A stretch of 6,292 bases of DNA. Source: Chloroflexota bacterium (lineage in GTDB: Bacteria; Chloroflexota; Ktedonobacteria; Ktedonobacterales; JACDGC01). Under the pieces are notes generated by a model. That model saw only the letters and a list, made by a program, of their open reading frames with translations. It was not told the origin of the DNA and made no database searches. Positions within the stretch are counted from its first letter, which is position 1, and every line of letters begins with the position of its first letter. The translations under genes were made by a program, and so were the position numbers. This document shows, piece by piece, positions 5,294-6,292 of the stretch. The DNA lies in assembly GCA_021812265.1 (NCBI GenBank), contig JAKAOI010000148.1, positions 1-6,292 on the forward strand, written 5' to 3'.

Positions 5294-6292
5294 ATGGATA
5301 TTGTAGATTTCTTTTTAGATCATATTGATCGCATGCCGCCGTCATTTGCTCGCTTCGTTGAGAAGCGAATCAAAAAGATTCCGTCAATTCAGCAAAAAAT
5401 CGATCGGGAATATGACACTATGCTCTCCGGTTTAGAGCCGGCGCTAAAACCGTATGAGGAAGCGTTTCCGGCGCTCACAAGTATTCCGGAAACTGGTCGC
5501 AGTCGTGAGGATATTTTACATGAAATGGAATCGCTGCGCGACCTGGAAGAAGCACATTGGAAAGACGGGTTCGTTTCCGGCGCAGTATATCACGGAGACG
5601 CCGAACATATAAATTTTCTAAACCAAGTATACGCTATCAATTCACAAAGTAATCCATTGCACATAGATGTTTGGCCCAGCACAGCCAAATTTGAGGCCGA
5701 GATTGTAGCAATGACATCTCATATGCTCAACGGCGCAGAAATTGGCGCGTGCGGCACAATGACATCCGGCGGAACTGAAAGCATTTTGCTGGCAATGAAA
5801 ACATATCGTGATATGGCGCGGGAGCAAAAAGGCATAACCCACCCTGAAATGATTGTCCCGGTTACTGCGCATGCGGCGTTTGAAAAGGCCAGTCAATATT
5901 TTAATATCACAATGAGGCGTGTGCCCATTGACGAGCATTTTCAAACTGATATCAACGCGGTACAAAAAGCAATAAATCGCAATACCATCGTTCTGGCAGG
6001 ATCTGCTCCAACATTTCCGCATGGTGTGATAGATCCTATTCTAAAATTATCTGAATTGGCGCGCCGGAATAACATTGGCTTTCATACAGACGCATGTTTG
6101 GGCGGATTTGTGCTGCCTTGGGCAGAGAAGCTGGGATATGATGTTCCAGTTTTTGATTTTCGTCTGCCCGGTGTTACCTCTATTTCCGTTGATACTCATA
6201 AATATGGGTATGCGGCCAAAGGCACATCAGTTATTTTATATCGAAATAAAGATTTACGTCACTATCAATACTATGCAACGGCCGATTGGCCC
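5294..6292 (+). CDS. Sphingosine-1-phosphate lyase homologue (PLP-dependent), 3'-truncated by window edge
   Basis: 333 codons are open to the right edge, against about 500 in bacterial S1P lyases, so the C-terminal third is missing. The family uses PLP to cleave a phosphorylated long-chain base by retro-aldol chemistry into a long-chain aldehyde and phosphoethanolamine. Hallmarks in order: GAVYHGD (96-102, Y99), [10 protein letters not shown] (119-128, H123), [10 protein letters not shown] (154-163), AHAAFEKA (192-199, H193), GSAPTFPHG (236-244), HTDACLGGF (264-272, PLP-pairing D266) and [12 protein letters not shown] then [11 protein letters not shown] (300-310; Schiff-base K303, phosphate-side K309). 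Y99, H123, H193, K303 and K309 match, as I recall them, Y105, H129, H201, K311 and K317 of the Symbiobacterium enzyme. Residues 1-80 are helical and charged with no membrane anchor, as in soluble bacterial forms. Start: AGGG (5285-5288) lies five bases before the ATG. A related group II decarboxylase is the alternative, but these motifs favour the lyase. The real substrate may be another phosphorylated amino alcohol. Confidence 0.9.
   Translation, partial: MDIVDFFLDHIDRMPPSFARFVEKRIKKIPSIQQKIDREYDTMLSGLEPALKPYEEAFPALTSIPETGRSREDILHEMESLRDLEEAHWKDGFVSGAVYHGDAEHINFLNQVYAINSQSNPLHIDVWPSTAKFEAEIVAMTSHMLNGAEIGACGTMTSGGTESILLAMKTYRDMAREQKGITHPEMIVPVTAHAAFEKASQYFNITMRRVPIDEHFQTDINAVQKAINRNTIVLAGSAPTFPHGVIDPILKLSELARRNNIGFHTDACLGGFVLPWAEKLGYDVPVFDFRLPGVTSISVDTHKYGYAAKGTSVILYRNKDLRHYQYYATADWP

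Noticed and set aside
5642..6022. 126-codon minus-strand frame
   Set aside because: It is antisense to the S1P-lyase homologue, whose active-site motifs run through the same region.
1..6292. Frequent GCCGGC and GCCGGCGCC words (for example 1-9, 1766-1774, 2694-2702)
   Set aside because: Most copies lie in coding sequence and are explained by Ala-Gly or Pro-Ala codon pairs; no regular spacing or shared flanks were seen.
1..6292. tRNA, rRNA, CRISPR array, transposase or phage attachment signals
   Set aside because: By eye there is no cloverleaf, no spaced direct-repeat array and no recombinase gene; the repeats found are inverted or single tandem pairs.

Overview
The window comes from a bacterium of moderate, AT-leaning base composition. 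Shine-Dalgarno sites are purine-rich (AAAGGAG, AGAAGG, GGGAG), promoters look like sigma-70/sigma-A types, and the intergenic spacers are AT-rich with GC-rich hairpins. Gene content (an acetyl-CoA-synthetase-type ligase, a PadR/membrane-protein pair, an FGGY kinase, a soluble sphingosine-1-phosphate-lyase homologue) would suit an anaerobic Firmicutes/Clostridia-like or Chloroflexi-like lineage. The sequence alone does not settle the taxon.

Layout. Positions 1-1458 (+) hold the 3' three quarters of an acetyl/acyl-CoA synthetase whose start lies off the left edge. A 325-bp convergent spacer (1459-1783) follows. It contains a roughly 150-bp nested inverted-repeat element with a perfect 25-bp palindrome at its core, then a strong hairpin suited to ending transcription from both sides. 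Positions 3180 down to 1784 (-) form a two-gene operon: a PadR-family repressor and, joined by an ATGA overlap, a six-helix membrane protein with a cytoplasmic N-terminal domain. Its promoter is well formed (TTGACT, 17-bp spacer, TAATAT). A tandem 15-bp operator-like repeat with dyad symmetry lies immediately downstream, which fits autorepression.

On the other side of the 381-bp divergent spacer (3181-3561) is an FGGY-family carbohydrate kinase (3562-5127, +). Its predicted leader carries a 12-bp palindrome of the LacI-family operator type and two hairpins. A likely intrinsic terminator and a second promoter then separate it from a 3'-truncated gene (5294 to the right edge) for a PLP-dependent lyase that keeps the active-site residues of sphingosine-1-phosphate lyase.

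How they may work together. The kinase and lyase are co-directional neighbours. A pathway in which a hydroxylated or amino-alcohol substrate is phosphorylated and then cleaved by retro-aldol chemistry is an attractive but unproven reading. The CoA ligase could handle an acid arising downstream, but it is separated by the PadR operon and a terminator, so this link is weak. The PadR/membrane-protein pair looks like an independent, self-regulated envelope-response unit. No RNA genes, CRISPR array, transposase or phage genes were seen.
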